64,000 nt of DNA from Corynebacterium rhinophilum (GCF_030227225.1 NZ_JASPHQ010000001.1:123712-187711), one strand, 5' to 3'. Positions 1-9,654 are shown, numbered from the stretch's first letter. Made by a program: numbers and translations. The notes: generated from the sequence alone by a model not told the origin.

Positions 1-1151
1 GGGATCTCACCTTGACCCCGCGCCAGCGCATCGTGGTGCGCCGTGCCCGCCAGCGGGCGCAGGAAAGTGGCGATACGCACTTAGTTGCAGAACTTGATGA
101 GGCTTATGAGTACATGGGCATCGATACGTGCGCCGTGGATTCCATGTGTCTAACCGCATGCCCAGTGGGCATCGATACCGGTAAATTTATCAAGAAGCTG
201 CGCCACGAGAAGGCCGGGGCCGCAGAAGAAAAGGTCTGGTCCACTGCCGCCAAGAATTGGCAGGTTACTAGCCGCGGTGCGGCAACGGCGCTTACCGGCG
301 CGCACATGTTGCCGGCGCAGCTGGTCACGAAGGTCACCGATGCGGCCCGCTCGCTCGTCGGCCCCGATTCTGTGCCGGGATACCAACCGGAGTTAGGTAA
401 GGGCGGCAAGTCCCGCGAGCGCCTGGCCGGGCGCGTGGGCGATCGCTACGCTGAGACCTCGGGAATCTACCTTCCAGCCTGCGTAAACTCCATGTTCGCC
501 CCGCAAGGCAAAGGCATGGGAGCGACGGAAGCCTTCGTTACCGTCTTGGAGCGGGCGGGGATAGCGCTGGAGGTTCCCAAGGGCATCGAAAAGCTCTGCT
601 GTGGAACGCCATGGTCCTCAAAGGGCATGCGCAAGGGCCACGACATTATGGAGCAGCGCGTGCGCGAGACCGTCATGGAGGCTACCGATAACGCCCGCCT
701 TCCCGTGATTGTGGACGCGTCCAGCTGTACCGCCGGCTTCCAGGAGATGCTGGAATCCGTGGGCATCACCGTCATCGATGCGCTGAGCTTTACCGCCGAT
801 ACGCTGCTGCCGCGCCTTGAGACCACCCAGCCGGTCGATTCCATGACGATTCATCCAACTTGTTCGGCGTTCCAGCTTGGCATGATGGGAGATGTTGAAA
901 AGGTCGCCCGCGCCGCAGCTACGGAGGTGCACATCCCCACCGCCTGGAATTGTTGCGGCTATGCCGGCGACCGCGGCATGCTCCACCCGGAGCTCACGGA
1001 GTCCGCCACCCGCGCCGAGGCCGCCCAGGTCCACGAGCTGGGCGCGCAGTATCACGCCTCTACCAACCGCACGTGTGAGCTGGGCATGACCCGCGCCACC
1101 GGCGAGGATTACCACCACGTCCTGGAGATGCTGGAGCGCGCCACCCGCTAG
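1..1151 (+). CDS. FAD/Fe-S D-lactate dehydrogenase-type oxidoreductase, C-terminal part
   Basis: The frame is open from the left edge, so the N-terminal FAD domain lies outside the window. What remains is the iron-sulfur end of a large FAD-linked dehydrogenase. A ferredoxin-type cluster motif (CAVDSMCLTACP) is followed by two CCG-type cysteine modules: LPACVNSMF with KLCCGTPWSSKG, and HPTCSAFQLG with WNCCGYAGDRG. This architecture is that of membrane-associated D-lactate/2-hydroxyacid dehydrogenases that pass electrons to the quinone pool. The natural substrate cannot be read from this fragment. Two hairpins follow the stop codon. Confidence 0.8.
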   Translation, partial: DLTLTPRQRIVVRRARQRAQESGDTHLVAELDEAYEYMGIDTCAVDSMCLTACPVGIDTGKFIKKLRHEKAGAAEEKVWSTAAKNWQVTSRGAATALTGAHMLPAQLVTKVTDAARSLVGPDSVPGYQPELGKGGKSRERLAGRVGDRYAETSGIYLPACVNSMFAPQGKGMGATEAFVTVLERAGIALEVPKGIEKLCCGTPWSSKGMRKGHDIMEQRVRETVMEATDNARLPVIVDASSCTAGFQEMLESVGITVIDALSFTADTLLPRLETTQPVDSMTIHPTCSAFQLGMMGDVEKVARAAATEVHIPTAWNCCGYAGDRGMLHPELTESATRAEAAQVHELGAQYHASTNRTCELGMTRATGEDYHHVLEMLERATR

Positions 1152-1163
1152 CGGTCCGGTAGG

Positions 1164-1230
1164 GAAGGGGCGCGGCTGCTTGCCGATGCCCCTTCTTCTC
1201 CCGCGCCCTCAGCCAGCCGCAGCGCGGGAG
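1164..1230 (+). terminator. Two consecutive hairpins after the dehydrogenase gene
   Basis: GAAGGGGC (1164-1171) pairs with GCCCCTTC (1188-1195). CTCCCGCGC (1198-1206) pairs perfectly with GCGCGGGAG (1222-1230). Neither stem has a long T-run, so they may act as weak or Rho-assisted terminators. The loop of the first stem holds a copy of the 13-mer GCTTGCCGATGCC. Confidence 0.5.
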
Positions 1231-1291
1231 GGCTGCTCACCGAGGGTGCGAAAACTAGCGGTGGGCAGACCAGTTTTCAGTAACTATAAAA

Positions 1292-1326
1292 GGCCTGAAT
1301 TAGTATGTGGCCATAAATAACAGGCC
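1292..1326. repeat. Short inverted repeat in the glmS leader
   Basis: GGCCTG (1292-1297) and CAGGCC (1321-1326) form an inverted repeat about 50 bases before glmS, just after a TATAAA-like element at 1285-1290. It could be an operator or an RNA hairpin. I see no glmS ribozyme core. Confidence 0.3.
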
Positions 1327-1376
1327 CCTAGTCCAACCCCCGGTTCGTGTTGACCAATGAGGTAGGATTCCTTTTT

Positions 1377-3248
1377 ATGTGTGGAATTGTTGGATATGTT
1401 GGTCAAGCTAGCGGTGACCGCGAATACTTCGCTCTGGATGTAGTCGTGGAAGGTCTGCACAGACTGGAATACCGCGGCTATGACTCCGCTGGTGTGGCGA
1501 TGTACGCCGATGGGGAGATTAGCTGGCGGAAGAAGGCGGGCAAGGTTGCTGCCTTGGACGATGAGATTGCAGCGCGTCCGCTGAAGGATTCCGTTTTGGG
1601 AATCGGGCACACCCGTTGGGCCACGCACGGTGGTCCGACCGATCTCAATGCGCACCCGCACGTCGTTGACGGCGGCAAGCTGGCTGTGGTGCACAACGGC
1701 ATCATCGAAAACTTCGCGGAGCTGCGGACCGAGCTCTTGAACAAGGGCTACAACTTCGTTTCTGAAACCGATACTGAAGTTGCCGCTGCGTTGCTTGGCG
1801 ATGTTTTCCATAATGACGCCGCAGGTGACCTCACCAAGGCAATGCAGTTGACCGCAAAGCGCCTCGACGGTGCGTTTACTCTGCTGGCTATTCACGCTGA
1901 CCAGCCGGATCGCATCGTTGCTGCCCGCCGCGATTCGCCCTTGGTCATCGGCTTGGGCGAGGGTGAAAACTTCTTGGGCTCTGACGTATCGGGCTTTATT
2001 GACTACACCAAGTCCGCAGTGGAAATGGACAATGACCAGGTAGTCACCATCACTGCTGATGATGTGGTCATTACTGACTACGACGGCAACCCCACCGAAG
2101 GCAAGTCCTTTGAGATCAAGTGGGACGCGGCCGCCGCTGAAAAGGGCGGCTTTGATTCCTTCATGGAAAAGGAAATCCACGATCAGCCTGCCGCCGTGCG
2201 CGATACCCTGTTGGGCCGCTTTGATGAGCAGGGCCAGCTGACCCTGGATGACTTGCGCATCGATGAGTCGGTCTTGAAGTCCATCGATAAGATCATCGTG
2301 ATCGCCTGCGGCACGGCGGCCTATGCCGGCCATGTGGCGCGGTACGCCATCGAGCACTGGTGCCGCATCCCCACCGAGGTTGAGCTCGCCCACGAGTTCC
2401 GCTACCGCGATCCGATCGTTAATGAGAAGACCTTGGTCGTGGCCTTGTCCCAGTCCGGCGAGACCATGGACACCCTGATGGCTGTGCGCCACGCCCGCCA
2501 GCAGGGCGCGAAGGTCATTGCCATCTGCAATACGCAGGGCTCGTCCATTCCGCGCGAATCCGACGCGGCGCTCTACACCCACGCTGGTCCCGAAATCGCT
2601 GTGGCCTCTACCAAGGCTTTCTTGGCGCAGATTACCGCGACCTACCTGCTGGGCCTGTACTTGGCACAACTGCGCGGGAATATGTTCTCCGATGAAATTC
2701 AGGGAGTTCTGGCTGAGCTGCGCAATATGCCGGACAAGGTACAAAGCGTCATCGATGAAGAACAGCAGGTAGCCGGCCTGGCTAACTCCATGAAGGATGC
2801 GGAATCCGTGCTCTTCCTGGGCCGCCACGTGGGCTTCCCAGTTGCCCTTGAAGGCGCGCTGAAACTCAAGGAGATCGCTTACCTGCACGCAGAAGGTTTT
2901 GCCGCAGGCGAGCTCAAGCACGGCCCCATCGCGCTGATTGAGGAGGGCCAGCCGGTATTCGTCATCGTGCCCTCCCCGCGCGGGCGCGATTCGCTGCACT
3001 CCAAGGTGGTATCCAATATCCAGGAAATCCGCGCCCGCGGTGCCATTACCATCGTGATCGCAGAAGAAGGCGATACCGCGGTAGAGGATTACGCTAACCA
3101 CGTCATCCGCGTGCCAAAGGCGCCGACGTTGATGCAGCCGCTCCTTGCTACGGTGCCCCTGCAGATCTTTGCCGCACACGTGGCAAAGTCCAAGGGCTAC
3201 GACGTTGACCAGCCGCGTAACCTGGCTAAGTCCGTGACCGTGGAATAA
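1377..3248 (+). CDS. glmS: Glutamine-fructose-6-phosphate aminotransferase (isomerizing)
   Basis: GlmS makes glucosamine-6-phosphate from fructose-6-phosphate and glutamine, the entry step to UDP-GlcNAc for peptidoglycan. The start is set at the ATG giving MCGIVGYVG, because Cys2 must become the N-terminal nucleophile of the glutaminase domain; the open frame extends further upstream but cannot be used. The N-terminal half is the Ntn glutaminase. The C-terminal half holds two SIS domains (VIACGTAAYAG, VALSQSGETMDTL) and ends in the typical DQPRNLAKSVTVE. Length is 623 aa, normal for the family. A purine-rich stretch (GAGGTAGGA) precedes the start. Confidence 0.97.
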   Translation: MCGIVGYVGQASGDREYFALDVVVEGLHRLEYRGYDSAGVAMYADGEISWRKKAGKVAALDDEIAARPLKDSVLGIGHTRWATHGGPTDLNAHPHVVDGGKLAVVHNGIIENFAELRTELLNKGYNFVSETDTEVAAALLGDVFHNDAAGDLTKAMQLTAKRLDGAFTLLAIHADQPDRIVAARRDSPLVIGLGEGENFLGSDVSGFIDYTKSAVEMDNDQVVTITADDVVITDYDGNPTEGKSFEIKWDAAAAEKGGFDSFMEKEIHDQPAAVRDTLLGRFDEQGQLTLDDLRIDESVLKSIDKIIVIACGTAAYAGHVARYAIEHWCRIPTEVELAHEFRYRDPIVNEKTLVVALSQSGETMDTLMAVRHARQQGAKVIAICNTQGSSIPRESDAALYTHAGPEIAVASTKAFLAQITATYLLGLYLAQLRGNMFSDEIQGVLAELRNMPDKVQSVIDEEQQVAGLANSMKDAESVLFLGRHVGFPVALEGALKLKEIAYLHAEGFAAGELKHGPIALIEEGQPVFVIVPSPRGRDSLHSKVVSNIQEIRARGAITIVIAEEGDTAVEDYANHVIRVPKAPTLMQPLLATVPLQIFAAHVAKSKGYDVDQPRNLAKSVTVE

Positions 3249-3265
3249 CCTTTCCGGCGGTTCTG

Positions 3266-3309
3266 GCCCCTTTCTCGTCTTTGTTTGCATGGGGCGGGAG
3301 AGGGGCTTT
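3266..3309 (+). terminator. Terminator after glmS
   Basis: Twelve bases at 3266-3277 (GCCCCTTTCTCG) pair with 3295-3306 (CGGGAGAGGGGC), counting two G-U pairs, followed by TTTA. This lies between glmS and alr and probably separates their transcripts. Confidence 0.65.
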
Positions 3310-3362
3310 ATGCGTAGCTGCAGTAAATTCAGCGCGCGGGTGGAAAGTGGCACAATAGTGGC

Positions 3363-4460
3363 ATGCTGAAAACCACAATTGACCTTGCTGCCATCGCGCA
3401 TAATGTGCGGCTGATTAAGGAGAAGATCGGCCCAGACGTCAAGTTGATGTGCGTGGTGAAGGCGGATGCTTACGGGCATGGCGTAGAAAGAGTCGTGCCC
3501 GTGATGCTGGAAGCGGGGGCGGATTCTATTGGCGTCGCCACGCTGGCAGAAGCAGTGCAGCTGCGGCGCATGGGGGTCGATTCGCCCATTGCGGCATGGA
3601 TCTGGCAGACGGATCAGGTGCTAGAAGAGGCCCTAGCCTCTGGCATCCAGATTGCGGTCAATTCTCCCGCGCAGGCCCAGAAGCTAGTAGAGGCAGAGGT
3701 TCCCGCTGAGGTCTATATCAAGGTCGAAACCGGAATGCACCGCTCCGGGGTGGATAAGGCGGAGTGGGGTGAGGTTTTTGCGCTGCTGCGGGATGCCCCG
3801 CATATCACCGTGCTGGGCCTCATGTCCCACTTTGCCTGCGCGGACGATCCGGATAACGCGCATAATGACACCCAGGAAGAAGAGTTTCGGCGCGCCCTGG
3901 ATGCGGCGCGCGCGGCGGGTCTGGAGTGCCCGGTTAATCATTTGGCCAATTCGCCGGCCACGCTCTCGCGCCCATCGGCGCACTTTGAGCAGGTGCGGGT
4001 TGGCGTCGCCTGTTACGGGCTCGAGCCCATCGCTGGGCGGGACCATGGCCTGCGCCCGGCAATGACCTGGTCCGGGAATGTCTTCGGGGTCAAGCCAATC
4101 GATAAGGATGAGGCCACCAGCTACGGGCGGACCTGGAGCGCGGATAAGCCAGGGTTCCTGGCCACGGTGGATTGTGGCTATGCCGATGGCCTGCCGCGGG
4201 CGTACCAGGGCCACCTTCAGGTGGGCATCAGCGGGCGGCTTTATCCCCAGGTAGGCCGGGTGTGCATGGACCAAATAGTGGTGGATTTAGGAGATAACCC
4301 GCACGGTATTGCCCCCGGTGATGAGGTGACCATCTTTGGACAGGGTGGCATGTCTGCCACTGAGCTTGCTAATGCCGTGGGCACCATCAACTATGAAGTG
4401 GCGTGCCGGCCCACCGGCCGCACCGAACGCGAATATATAGGAGAGGCCGATGCGCAGTAA
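3363..4460 (+). CDS. alr: Alanine racemase
   Basis: Alr interconverts L- and D-alanine for peptidoglycan. The PLP-binding motif VVKADAYGHG carries Lys33, and the second-domain signature GRVCMDQIVVDL is present. Length is 365 aa, typical. Upstream, CACAAT ends about seven bases before the ATG with no clear ribosome binding site, which suggests a leaderless transcript. The 3' end overlaps tsaE by 11 bases, so the two are probably co-transcribed and translationally coupled. Confidence 0.96.
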   Translation: MLKTTIDLAAIAHNVRLIKEKIGPDVKLMCVVKADAYGHGVERVVPVMLEAGADSIGVATLAEAVQLRRMGVDSPIAAWIWQTDQVLEEALASGIQIAVNSPAQAQKLVEAEVPAEVYIKVETGMHRSGVDKAEWGEVFALLRDAPHITVLGLMSHFACADDPDNAHNDTQEEEFRRALDAARAAGLECPVNHLANSPATLSRPSAHFEQVRVGVACYGLEPIAGRDHGLRPAMTWSGNVFGVKPIDKDEATSYGRTWSADKPGFLATVDCGYADGLPRAYQGHLQVGISGRLYPQVGRVCMDQIVVDLGDNPHGIAPGDEVTIFGQGGMSATELANAVGTINYEVACRPTGRTEREYIGEADAQ

Positions 4461-4950
4461 TTTTCCGGAGACTGGAACCCGCGATCTGGCAACGGTGGAA
4501 CAGACCCACGCCTGCGGCAAGGAACTGGGCGCCGCGCTAGAAGCTGGCGATGTCGTTATCCTGGACGGCCCATTGGGTGCGGGGAAGACCACCTTCACCC
4601 AGGGGATTGCGCAGGGCATGCAGGTCAAGGGCCGGATTACCTCGCCCACATTCGTCATCGCCCGCGTGCACCGCTCCCGGGTTGGGGGACCGGACCTAGT
4701 GCACGTGGACGCCTACCGCCTCTTGGATGAGGGCGGGGCCAATTCCGGCGATCCCCTGGGGGAGCTGGATGCCTTGGACTTGGACACCGAGCTTGCCGAT
4801 GCCGTCGTCGTCGCCGAATGGGGCGGCGGCCTCATCGAGCAGATCGCAGATAGGTACCTCTTTGTCAGCATCGACCGCGAACCGGCGGAGTTTGCCGGCG
4901 CAGATGAGGACGTGCGCCGCATTAGCTGGTCGTGGCGACACAATGATTAG
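4450..4950 (+). CDS. tsaE: tRNA t6A biosynthesis ATPase TsaE
   Basis: TsaE is the P-loop ATPase that drives the TsaB-TsaD complex making N6-threonylcarbamoyladenosine at A37 of ANN-decoding tRNAs. Walker A (GPLGAGKT) lies at residues 40-47, followed by the family motif RITSPTFVI. Length is 166 aa. It overlaps alr. The partner genes tsaB, rimI and tsaD lie about 2.4 kb downstream, separated by a transporter gene and a small membrane protein gene. Confidence 0.94.
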   Translation: MRSNFPETGTRDLATVEQTHACGKELGAALEAGDVVILDGPLGAGKTTFTQGIAQGMQVKGRITSPTFVIARVHRSRVGGPDLVHVDAYRLLDEGGANSGDPLGELDALDLDTELADAVVVAEWGGGLIEQIADRYLFVSIDREPAEFAGADEDVRRISWSWRHND

Positions 4951-5038
4951 CTAGGCCTCATTAATTTCAAGGTATAAGTGATGGACATCTTAGGGCGTCA
5001 AGTTGCTTTAGGTATTTAAGGTGCGGGATCCTTGAAGG

Positions 5039-6628
5039 GTGTTAGATCTCCTAGCCTCTAGTCCTCTGCTCGCCCTTTTTGCCATCATGGCCATTGGTTT
5101 GGCCATCGGCAAAATCAAATTCTTTGGCATCTCTCTTGGCGCCGCGGCCGCGATGTTCGTGGCGCTCGGGCTTTCTACCGCCAATCCGGATATCCAGATT
5201 CCACCGCTGGTGTATCAATTCGGCTTGGCCATTTTTGTTTATGCCATTGGCCTGAACTTCGGACCGTCGTTCGTTCGCGAATTTGCTACCCGCGGCTGGA
5301 AGCTGACCGTCTTTATGATCGGCATGTTGGTCCTGTTGGTCGGCGTGGGTTTCGGGCTCATCCGCGTATTCGGCCTCGAAACCGATGTGGCCGCCGGTAT
5401 GTTTGCCGGTTCGCTGTCGTCCACGCCAGGTATGGCGGCTGTGGTGGATATGCTGGGCAATTCCACCCCAGTCGTCGGCTATTCGCTGGCTTATCCAGGC
5501 GCGGTCATCGGTGCGATTCTGGTCGCCGCCATCGGCGCGAAGGTTCTCAAGGTAGACCACGAGGCGGACGCCAAGGAAGAGGGGATGATTCCCGCTCCAC
5601 TGGTAGCCAAAGGCGTGCGGCTGACCAAAGACTTCCCGGATACGGCCGGGCACCTGTACCAAGTAACCGGACATAGTGTGGTGGCCACCCGCGAGATCTC
5701 CGATATGGAAAATCACCGTCTGGCACAGCCGGATATGCCCCTGCGCAAGGGCGAGGCATTCCTTATTAATGGCTCCGAAAAAGACGTCGCCGGTGCCATC
5801 GAGGTGCTCGGTGAGGAATACCCCGTCGAGCTCACCCCAGAGGCGGGCTTGCAATATAAGCGCGTGACCGTGTCGAACCCGAAGGTGGCGGGAAAGCGCA
5901 TCCGCGATATCGATGCGCTCGAGCACGGCTTCATTATCGCCCGTGTGCGCAAGGGCGATAGCGATGAGGTCCCGCACCCGGATATGGTGCTGAATTACTC
6001 CGACCGCGTGCGCGTGGTGTGTAGCTCGCACCACGTGCGCGAGGTGCGCAAGTACTTGGGCGATTCCGAATCGGCGCTCGGCAACGCTTACCTATTGTCC
6101 ATGTCCATCGGTTTGACCTTGGGAATGCTGTTGGGCCTTATCCCCGTCCCTATGCCGGGCGGATCGACCCTGCAGCTGGGCTTTGGTGGCGGTCCCGTCG
6201 TGGTCGGCCTCATCCTCGGTTACCTGAACCGCACCGGCCCCATCAATTGGCAGATGCCCTTCCATACCAGGGAAACCCTCTCGAACCTGGGGCTGACGCT
6301 CTTCCTTGCGGGCGTGGGGACATCGGCAGGCGCATCGTTCCGCGAGGCCCTGACAGATCCGTCCTCGCTGACCATCATCGGCGTTGGCCTTATCATTACC
6401 TTGGTATCGGCCATCCTCATCGGCGTCATCGGCATGCTAGTGCTGCGCTTGAAGTGGGACGAGGCCATGGGCTGTGCGGCCGGCATGACCACGAACCCGG
6501 CAGTATTTGCCTATATCCGGGGCCAAACCGGCACGGAGCTCGCTGGGCGCGGCTGGGCAACGGTGTATCCCACCACCATCATTGGCAAGATTATCGCCGC
6601 TCAGGTGCTGTTATTGTTATTGCTTTAG
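5039..6628 (+). CDS. AspT/YidE/YbjL-type transporter
   Basis: The protein is a 529-aa integral membrane protein with two hydrophobic blocks of several helices (about residues 1-175 and 345-529). They flank a soluble regulatory region of RCK_C/TrkA-C type that includes VTVSNPKVAGKRIRDID. This is the layout of the aspartate-alanine exchanger superfamily, and the substrate is unknown. The GTG at 5039 follows an in-frame stop at 5033; an ATG at 5087 is a later alternative but would remove part of the first helix. It interrupts the tsaE-tsaB neighbourhood, with no sign that it takes part in tRNA modification. Confidence 0.85.
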   Translation: MLDLLASSPLLALFAIMAIGLAIGKIKFFGISLGAAAAMFVALGLSTANPDIQIPPLVYQFGLAIFVYAIGLNFGPSFVREFATRGWKLTVFMIGMLVLLVGVGFGLIRVFGLETDVAAGMFAGSLSSTPGMAAVVDMLGNSTPVVGYSLAYPGAVIGAILVAAIGAKVLKVDHEADAKEEGMIPAPLVAKGVRLTKDFPDTAGHLYQVTGHSVVATREISDMENHRLAQPDMPLRKGEAFLINGSEKDVAGAIEVLGEEYPVELTPEAGLQYKRVTVSNPKVAGKRIRDIDALEHGFIIARVRKGDSDEVPHPDMVLNYSDRVRVVCSSHHVREVRKYLGDSESALGNAYLLSMSIGLTLGMLLGLIPVPMPGGSTLQLGFGGGPVVVGLILGYLNRTGPINWQMPFHTRETLSNLGLTLFLAGVGTSAGASFREALTDPSSLTIIGVGLIITLVSAILIGVIGMLVLRLKWDEAMGCAAGMTTNPAVFAYIRGQTGTELAGRGWATVYPTTIIGKIIAAQVLLLLLL

Positions 6629-6653
6629 CCCCGTATGCCCCGCGCTAATTATT

Positions 6654-6701
6654 CACCCACTGGGTATGCCGCCTACACTGGCAGGCACTACCCAGTGGGT
6701 G
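6654..6701. repeat. 13-bp perfect inverted repeat made of two ACCCASTGGGT palindromes
   Basis: CACCCACTGGGTA (6654-6666) and TACCCAGTGGGTG (6689-6701) are exact reverse complements with a 22-base spacer. Each arm contains its own palindrome (6655-6665 and 6690-6700). The structure could be a terminator for the upstream transporter gene, or a double operator for the next gene. There is no T-run. Confidence 0.6.
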
Positions 6702-6755
6702 AGTGCTTGTTAGCCGCCGAGTAGCCTCGGTAATAGAAATGACAATCACTTCACC

Positions 6756-6767
6756 ATATGTACATAT
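6756..6767. promoter_or_regulatory. ATATGTACATAT palindrome before the small membrane protein gene
   Basis: A perfect 12-bp palindrome lies 36 bases before the ATG at 6803. It is in an AT-rich stretch that also offers a TACATA/TATAGG-like -10 element, so it could be an operator overlapping the promoter. Confidence 0.4.
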
Positions 6768-6802
6768 AGGACCCCCTTGACCCGAGGAGCGTTACTCACC
6801 CC

Positions 6803-7312
6803 ATGACTAAATTTGCTCGCAACCTGACCACGACCATTATCGCGCTATTTATCATTGTGATGATGGTGCTCGTTGCCGGGGCTACCCTGCGTGATGAGGA
6901 TTCCCTGGAGGGAAACCTCACCAATACCTTGCAGCACGCCCCGCGGAACCTCGAGGTAATGTCGCTCATTCCTTCTGATGTCTACGGCGCCGACTACAGC
7001 GCCATCGGCTTCATCTGCTCCGGCATGGCGGAAGACAAGGTTAAGGAAGCAGCCCCGAACCCTGATGACATCACCTTCGAGGACGGCGTCGTCCCTGAGG
7101 GCAAGAGCTACGTCATGGCCCTGGGCCACAACGTTGATCCCTATGTAGAGGAATTGGATTCCTCCGAGGTTGAGGTCTGCGAGATGATCAACGCCCAGGT
7201 TAAGGCCATGGAGCAGCAGGGTCACGGGCTCGACGGCGGGGTTCCGCTGGTTCAGGGCTCCCAGCCGCTGGCCTTCCAGAGCGAAGACGGCGTGTGGAAG
7301 CTGGTCGGCTAA
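6803..7312 (+). CDS. Membrane-anchored conserved protein of unknown function
   Basis: The protein is 169 aa with one N-terminal hydrophobic segment (about residues 10-28: TTTIIALFIIVMMVLVAGA) followed by an acidic extracytoplasmic domain containing two cysteines (FICSG, VEVCEM) that could form a disulfide. I do not recognise a domain. The stop codon overlaps the tsaB start by one base (TAATG), so it sits in the tsaB operon. A CGAGGAG element lies upstream of the start. Confidence 0.75.
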   Translation: MTKFARNLTTTIIALFIIVMMVLVAGATLRDEDSLEGNLTNTLQHAPRNLEVMSLIPSDVYGADYSAIGFICSGMAEDKVKEAAPNPDDITFEDGVVPEGKSYVMALGHNVDPYVEELDSSEVEVCEMINAQVKAMEQQGHGLDGGVPLVQGSQPLAFQSEDGVWKLVG

Positions 7313-8004
7313 TGCACGTCCTGGCCATTGATACGGCGACGACCGCCCTGGTCACCGGGGTAGTCGACACCGAGTCTGGGCAGATAACACAGCGCGTGCT
7401 GGCCGATACGCGCGCACACAATGAACGGCTCATGCCCACCATCCTCGAGGTGATGAGCGAGGCCGGGCTGGAGCTCGACGACCTCGACGCCATCGTTGCG
7501 GGCATGGGCCCTGGCCCCTTTACCGGCTTGCGCGTTGGCATGGCCACGGCGCAGGCGCTTGCCGATGCCCTCTCCATCCCCCTCCACGGCGTCTGCACCC
7601 ATGATGCCATCGTGCACGCCGCGCTAGCGGGGGCCGATGCAGCCGATGAAAGGGACGCGGCAGACGCAGCGCTGGTTGCTACCGATGCCCGCCGCAAGGA
7701 AATTTATTGGGCCACCTACCGCGCGGGACAACGCATTGTGGGTCCGGACGTTTCGAAGCCGGGGGAGCTTGACCTGCAGGACATCGCGCAGGTGGTCATC
7801 CCGGAGAAGCTTGCTGAGGGGTTGCCGGAGGAACTCGCTGCGCTGCCACGCAGCGAAGCCGCGCCCACCGCAGAGGGCCTGGTGGCCGTCGCGCGGCTCG
7901 ACGCGGATCCGGAGCCATTCGTACCGTTGTACCTGCGCCGGCCCGATGCGGTTCCTCCCAAAAAGCAGCAGCTTTCCGCGGCCATTCCAGAGGTGCGCCT
8001 GTGA
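7312..8004 (+). CDS. tsaB: tRNA threonylcarbamoyladenosine biosynthesis protein TsaB
   Basis: TsaB is the non-catalytic ASKHA-fold partner of TsaD in t6A synthesis. The N-terminus MHVLAIDTATTALVTGVVD and the motif GMGPGPFTGLRVGMATAQ are diagnostic. The ATG at 7312 overlaps the previous stop by one base; the frame is open further upstream but coupling favours this start. The product is 230 aa. The 3' end overlaps rimI in GTGA. Confidence 0.94.
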   Translation: MHVLAIDTATTALVTGVVDTESGQITQRVLADTRAHNERLMPTILEVMSEAGLELDDLDAIVAGMGPGPFTGLRVGMATAQALADALSIPLHGVCTHDAIVHAALAGADAADERDAADAALVATDARRKEIYWATYRAGQRIVGPDVSKPGELDLQDIAQVVIPEKLAEGLPEELAALPRSEAAPTAEGLVAVARLDADPEPFVPLYLRRPDAVPPKKQQLSAAIPEVRL

Positions 8005-8522
8005 ACCTGCGCGAGCTCACCCCTGCCGATGCCCCGCGCTGCGCCGAGCTGGAAAAGGTGCTTTTTCCCGGTGAAACCCCGTGGACGGAAGCGGTATTTA
8101 AGCAAGAAATGGCTCAGCCCTTCAACTTCTACCTCGGGGTGGAAGGCGCCCTCGATCCCGCAGCGCCGGAGGACGGCCAGGAGCCGGTCTTATTGGGCTA
8201 TGCAGGCATCGGCATGATGGGCCCAGCCGCGGACCCCGAGTTTGAAATCCACACCATCGGCGTCGATCCAAAGGCCCAGCGCCGCGGCATCGCGCGCATG
8301 ATGATGGACAATATTTGCTATATCGCGGACTTAAAAAGCGCGCCCATCTTCTTAGAGGTGCGTGTGGGAAACGATCCCGCCATCGAGCTATACCGGCGCT
8401 ATGGCTTTAACATCGAGGGGATTCGCCGCAATTATTATCAGCCTTCTGGCGCGGATGCGCACGTCATGGTGCGCCCCGGCCAGTCGCCACAAGCAAGACA
8501 GCGCGAAGCAAAGGAGCAGTAA
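8001..8522 (+). CDS. rimI: RimI-type GNAT N-acetyltransferase
   Basis: The family acetylates the N-terminal alanine of ribosomal protein S18. The protein has a GNAT fold with acetyl-CoA binding motif A ([16 protein letters not shown]) around residues 88-103 and the downstream [16 protein letters not shown] element typical of RimI. The 173 aa include a short insert near residues 50-65. The GTG start overlaps tsaB and the stop overlaps the tsaD start, giving a tight tsaB-rimI-tsaD operon. Confidence 0.9.
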   Translation: MNLRELTPADAPRCAELEKVLFPGETPWTEAVFKQEMAQPFNFYLGVEGALDPAAPEDGQEPVLLGYAGIGMMGPAADPEFEIHTIGVDPKAQRRGIARMMMDNICYIADLKSAPIFLEVRVGNDPAIELYRRYGFNIEGIRRNYYQPSGADAHVMVRPGQSPQARQREAKEQ

Positions 8523-9565
8523 TGAAGGTCATGGGCATCGAGTCCTCCTGCGATGAGACCGGGGTGGGCATTGTCGAGCTGGACCAAGACGGCCACATGG
8601 AGATCATCGCCAATGCCGTTGCTTCGTCAATGCAGCAGCACGCGCGCTTTGGCGGCGTCGTGCCAGAAATCGCTTCCCGTGCGCACCTGGAGGCCATGCC
8701 GCAGGTGATGCGGGCGGCGCTGGAGGAGGCGGGCATCGATAAGCCCGATGCCATTGCCGCCACCGTGGGCCCGGGCCTGGCCGGAGCCCTGCTCGTGGGT
8801 GCTTCTGCAGCCAAGGCTTATGCCGCCGCGTGGGGCGTGCCTTTTTATGGCGTCAACCACCTTGGCGGGCACGTCGCCGTGGCCAACCTCGAGGGCGAGA
8901 GCCTGCCGCACTCGATCGCCCTGCTGGTCTCCGGTGGGCACACGCAGTTGCTCGAGGTCGAGGCCGTAGGAAAGCCCATGCGCGAATTGGGCTCCACGCT
9001 TGACGATGCCGCCGGTGAAGCCTACGACAAAGTCTCCCGCCTCCTAGGGCTGGGGTATCCGGGCGGGCCGGTCATTGATAAGTTGGCCGCCCGCGGAAAA
9101 CCCACCATCGATTTTCCCCGTGGCATGTCGCGTGCCGAAGATCTGCGCGGCGAGCACCGGCATGATTTCTCTTTCTCGGGGCTCAAAACCTCCGTTGCGC
9201 GCTATGTGGAGCGCGCCGAAAAGGCCGGCGAGACCATCTCCGTGGAGGATGTATGCGCCTCGTTCCAAGAGGCGGTGGCCGACGTACTCACCGCCAAGGC
9301 CATTCGCGCCTGCGAGGATACCGGGGCGAAGGTGCTGTTGCTCGGTGGCGGCGTCGTGGCCAATTCCCGGCTGCGGGAGCTAGCCGCCGAGCGTTGCAAT
9401 GCCGCCGGTGTGGAGCTGCGCGTGCCGCGGTTTAACCTGTGCACCGATAACGGCGTGATGATTGCAGCCCTTGGCGCCCAGCTCATTCATGAGGGGGCTG
9501 CGCCGTCGAGCCTGGGTATTGGCACCGATACGCAAATGGATGTGGAAGAGCCACAGTTAACCTAA
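8522..9565 (+). CDS. tsaD: tRNA N6-adenosine threonylcarbamoyltransferase TsaD
   Basis: TsaD is the catalytic Kae1-family subunit that transfers the threonylcarbamoyl group to tRNA A37. It begins [13 protein letters not shown] and carries the metal-binding motif NHLGGH, the nucleotide-binding VSGGHTQLL and the [11 protein letters not shown] loop. Length is 347 aa, normal. It is the last gene of the tsaB-rimI-tsaD operon. Confidence 0.96.
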   Translation: MKVMGIESSCDETGVGIVELDQDGHMEIIANAVASSMQQHARFGGVVPEIASRAHLEAMPQVMRAALEEAGIDKPDAIAATVGPGLAGALLVGASAAKAYAAAWGVPFYGVNHLGGHVAVANLEGESLPHSIALLVSGGHTQLLEVEAVGKPMRELGSTLDDAAGEAYDKVSRLLGLGYPGGPVIDKLAARGKPTIDFPRGMSRAEDLRGEHRHDFSFSGLKTSVARYVERAEKAGETISVEDVCASFQEAVADVLTAKAIRACEDTGAKVLLLGGGVVANSRLRELAAERCNAAGVELRVPRFNLCTDNGVMIAALGAQLIHEGAAPSSLGIGTDTQMDVEEPQLT

Positions 9566-9654
9566 AGTTCTTCTTCCTCGCACTGCGGGGTGGGGGAAGC
9601 GGCGGTAACGTTTAACGCGTTCACGCCTTCTCCGCTTTAAAGGATCTTTCTCTC

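Noticed and set aside
1284..3479. Very long open frame on the strand opposite glmS
   Set aside because: It is a shadow of GC-biased codons in glmS, with no family motifs and no plausible start context.
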